From Pseudoxanthomonas mexicana (lineage in GTDB: Bacteria > Pseudomonadota > Gammaproteobacteria > Xanthomonadales > Xanthomonadaceae), in NCBI RefSeq assembly GCF_001556105.1, contig NZ_LSIF01000018.1, positions 25,837-89,836 of the forward strand: 64,000 bases of DNA, given 5' to 3'. Below, piece by piece: positions 63,379 through 64,000 of this stretch. Position numbers and translations under genes: made by a program. Position 1 is the stretch's first letter. Every line of letters begins with the position of its first letter. The notes beneath the pieces are model-generated. The model did not search any database and was not told where the DNA came from. It saw only the letters and a list, made by a program, of their open reading frames with translations.

Positions 63379-63620
63379 CTACCGGTGACAGCCCGCCGGC
63401 GGAACCATGCCGACGGAGCGGGTGTGGAGCCTCTCGATGCCGTCGAACACGCCCGGAGCGGCCGTCGCCCGGGCCGGGTGGATCCGCCGCTTGATCCGCT
63501 CCTGCTTCAGGACGCTGAAGAGGCGCCCGGCCACGGCGTTGTCATGCCAGTTCGGACGACTCATGCCCGGCACCATCCCGGGCACCCTCAGGAACGAGGG
63601 CCAGTCGCCGCCGATGAACG
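63379..63620 (-). pseudogene. Decayed IS3-family transposase (OrfB) fragment
   Basis: The minus-strand frame reads GDWPSFLRVPGMVPGMSRPN, then WHDNAVAGRLFSVLKQERIK and RRIHPARATAAPGVFDGIER. This aligns with the C-terminal part of IS3-type integrases (MSRRGNCxDNAVAESFFxxLKRERI...FDYIExFYN). The upstream catalytic residues and OrfA are missing and the last ~20 residues have drifted, so it is a relic. No inverted repeats or target duplications were found. Confidence 0.75.
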
Positions 63621-63720
63621 GACCCCAAGGCGATGGGATCAACGCGTACGTGGGCCGGCCATAAGGGTTCGTATCAGGAGCCGCAGTATAGGCGCGGCGA
63701 GTCTCGATGCCCGCCAATGA

Positions 63721-63926
63721 GGCATCCGATCGCCGGAAGGAAGAGGGGCAGCGACTCCCTGAGCCCGTTCATTCAGCACTTCTGCAGACAAACGGTTGTC
63801 GACAGGGATGACGTGCGGCGGCAGCGGGTGGTCGGCGAGGTAAACGCCGTCGCGTACCGGCCGTATCGGGGCCATGCCTCCATGGGGGGCGTTGTCCCGA
63901 CGACAGCGCTCAAGTTTCGGGGGGCG
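63721..63926. other. No gene recognised
   Basis: Between the transposase relic and the terminator, the longest frame (minus strand, running through the terminator) has no similarity that I recognise, so nothing is annotated here. Confidence 0.5.
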
Positions 63927-63928
63927 CG

Positions 63929-63958
63929 AAAAAAGAGAGCCGCTGTCGCGGCTCTCTT
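63929..63958 (-). terminator. Rho-independent terminator for a minus-strand gene beyond the right edge
   Basis: AAGAGAGCCGC (63933-63943) pairs with GCGGCTCTCTT (63948-63958) around a TGTC loop. Read on the minus strand, the 11-bp stem is followed by a run of six T (63934-63929). It must end a transcript coming from the right of the window. Confidence 0.85.
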
Positions 63959-64000
63959 GCTGCAACCCGCAGCAGATGGCCCGCCCTCTCCGGGTGGGGA

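Noticed and set aside
63639..63965. 108-codon minus-strand frame near the right end
   Set aside because: It runs through a strong rho-independent terminator and has no recognisable similarity.

Overview
The window is about 64 kb of high-GC, gene-dense bacterial DNA. Gene content (TonB-dependent receptors of the Xanthomonas/Caulobacter type, a xyloglucan utilization operon of the kind known from Xanthomonas, the cco and cyd oxidase sets) and tight translational coupling point to a gammaproteobacterium of the family Xanthomonadaceae, for example a Pseudoxanthomonas-, Lysobacter- or Stenotrophomonas-like organism. The genus cannot be fixed from the sequence alone. No rRNA, tRNA or CRISPR array was seen.

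Region 1 (1-14.9 kb) is a respiratory oxidase island. On the minus strand one almost gap-free chain runs ccoN-O-Q-P, a small membrane gene, ccoG-H-I-S, a TauE/SafE-like membrane gene, then cydD-cydC (cydC runs off the left edge). Divergently, cydA-B-X encode the bd oxidase itself. The shared 206-bp spacer holds a perfect FNR/ANR box placed 32 bp from a -10-like hexamer, so the cbb3 operon looks oxygen-controlled, and the cyd assembly genes are tied to it.

Region 2 (14.9-19.4 kb) is a three-gene overlapping cassette: a Rieske monooxygenase, an APC permease and a trimethylamine/dimethylglycine-dehydrogenase-like flavoprotein. It is probably for uptake and stepwise demethylation of a betaine-type compound.

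Region 3 (19.4-51.4 kb) is a complete system for plant xyloglucan. A XylR-type regulator (27.2-28.4 kb) sits between two operons that point away from each other. The plus-strand operon encodes an outer-membrane receptor, GH74 endo-xyloglucanase, acetylesterase, GH35, GH31 with a PA14 insert, GH95, XylB, XylA, an MFS sugar porter, GH3 and a sodium/sugar symporter. The minus-strand operon encodes a sugar dehydrogenase, KDPGal aldolase, galactonate dehydratase, an SMP-30 lactonase, KDGal kinase and two GH43 enzymes, i.e. an oxidative galactose (De Ley-Doudoroff) pathway plus debranching enzymes. The two operons share an 87-bp near-identical upstream element in the same orientation relative to transcription, which is strong sequence evidence that they form one regulon.

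Region 4 (51.4-60.7 kb) is a copper-based nitrite-reduction/NO-response island: nirK, a NirV-like protein, SCO, azurin and a small Cys-rich protein on the minus strand; a divergent OprC/NosA-type copper receptor; then a five-gene minus operon of NnrS-type membrane proteins, DUF2249, SirB2 and a tiny CxxC protein; and a second small Cys-rich protein. FNR/Dnr-type boxes lie between the divergent units. The two small proteins at the island's edges look like paralogues sharing a CCGGC tail.

Region 5 (60.7-64 kb) holds an unexplained repeat-like stretch, a small membrane protein, an ArnT-like glycosyltransferase, a decayed IS3-type transposase fragment and a terminator for a gene beyond the right edge.
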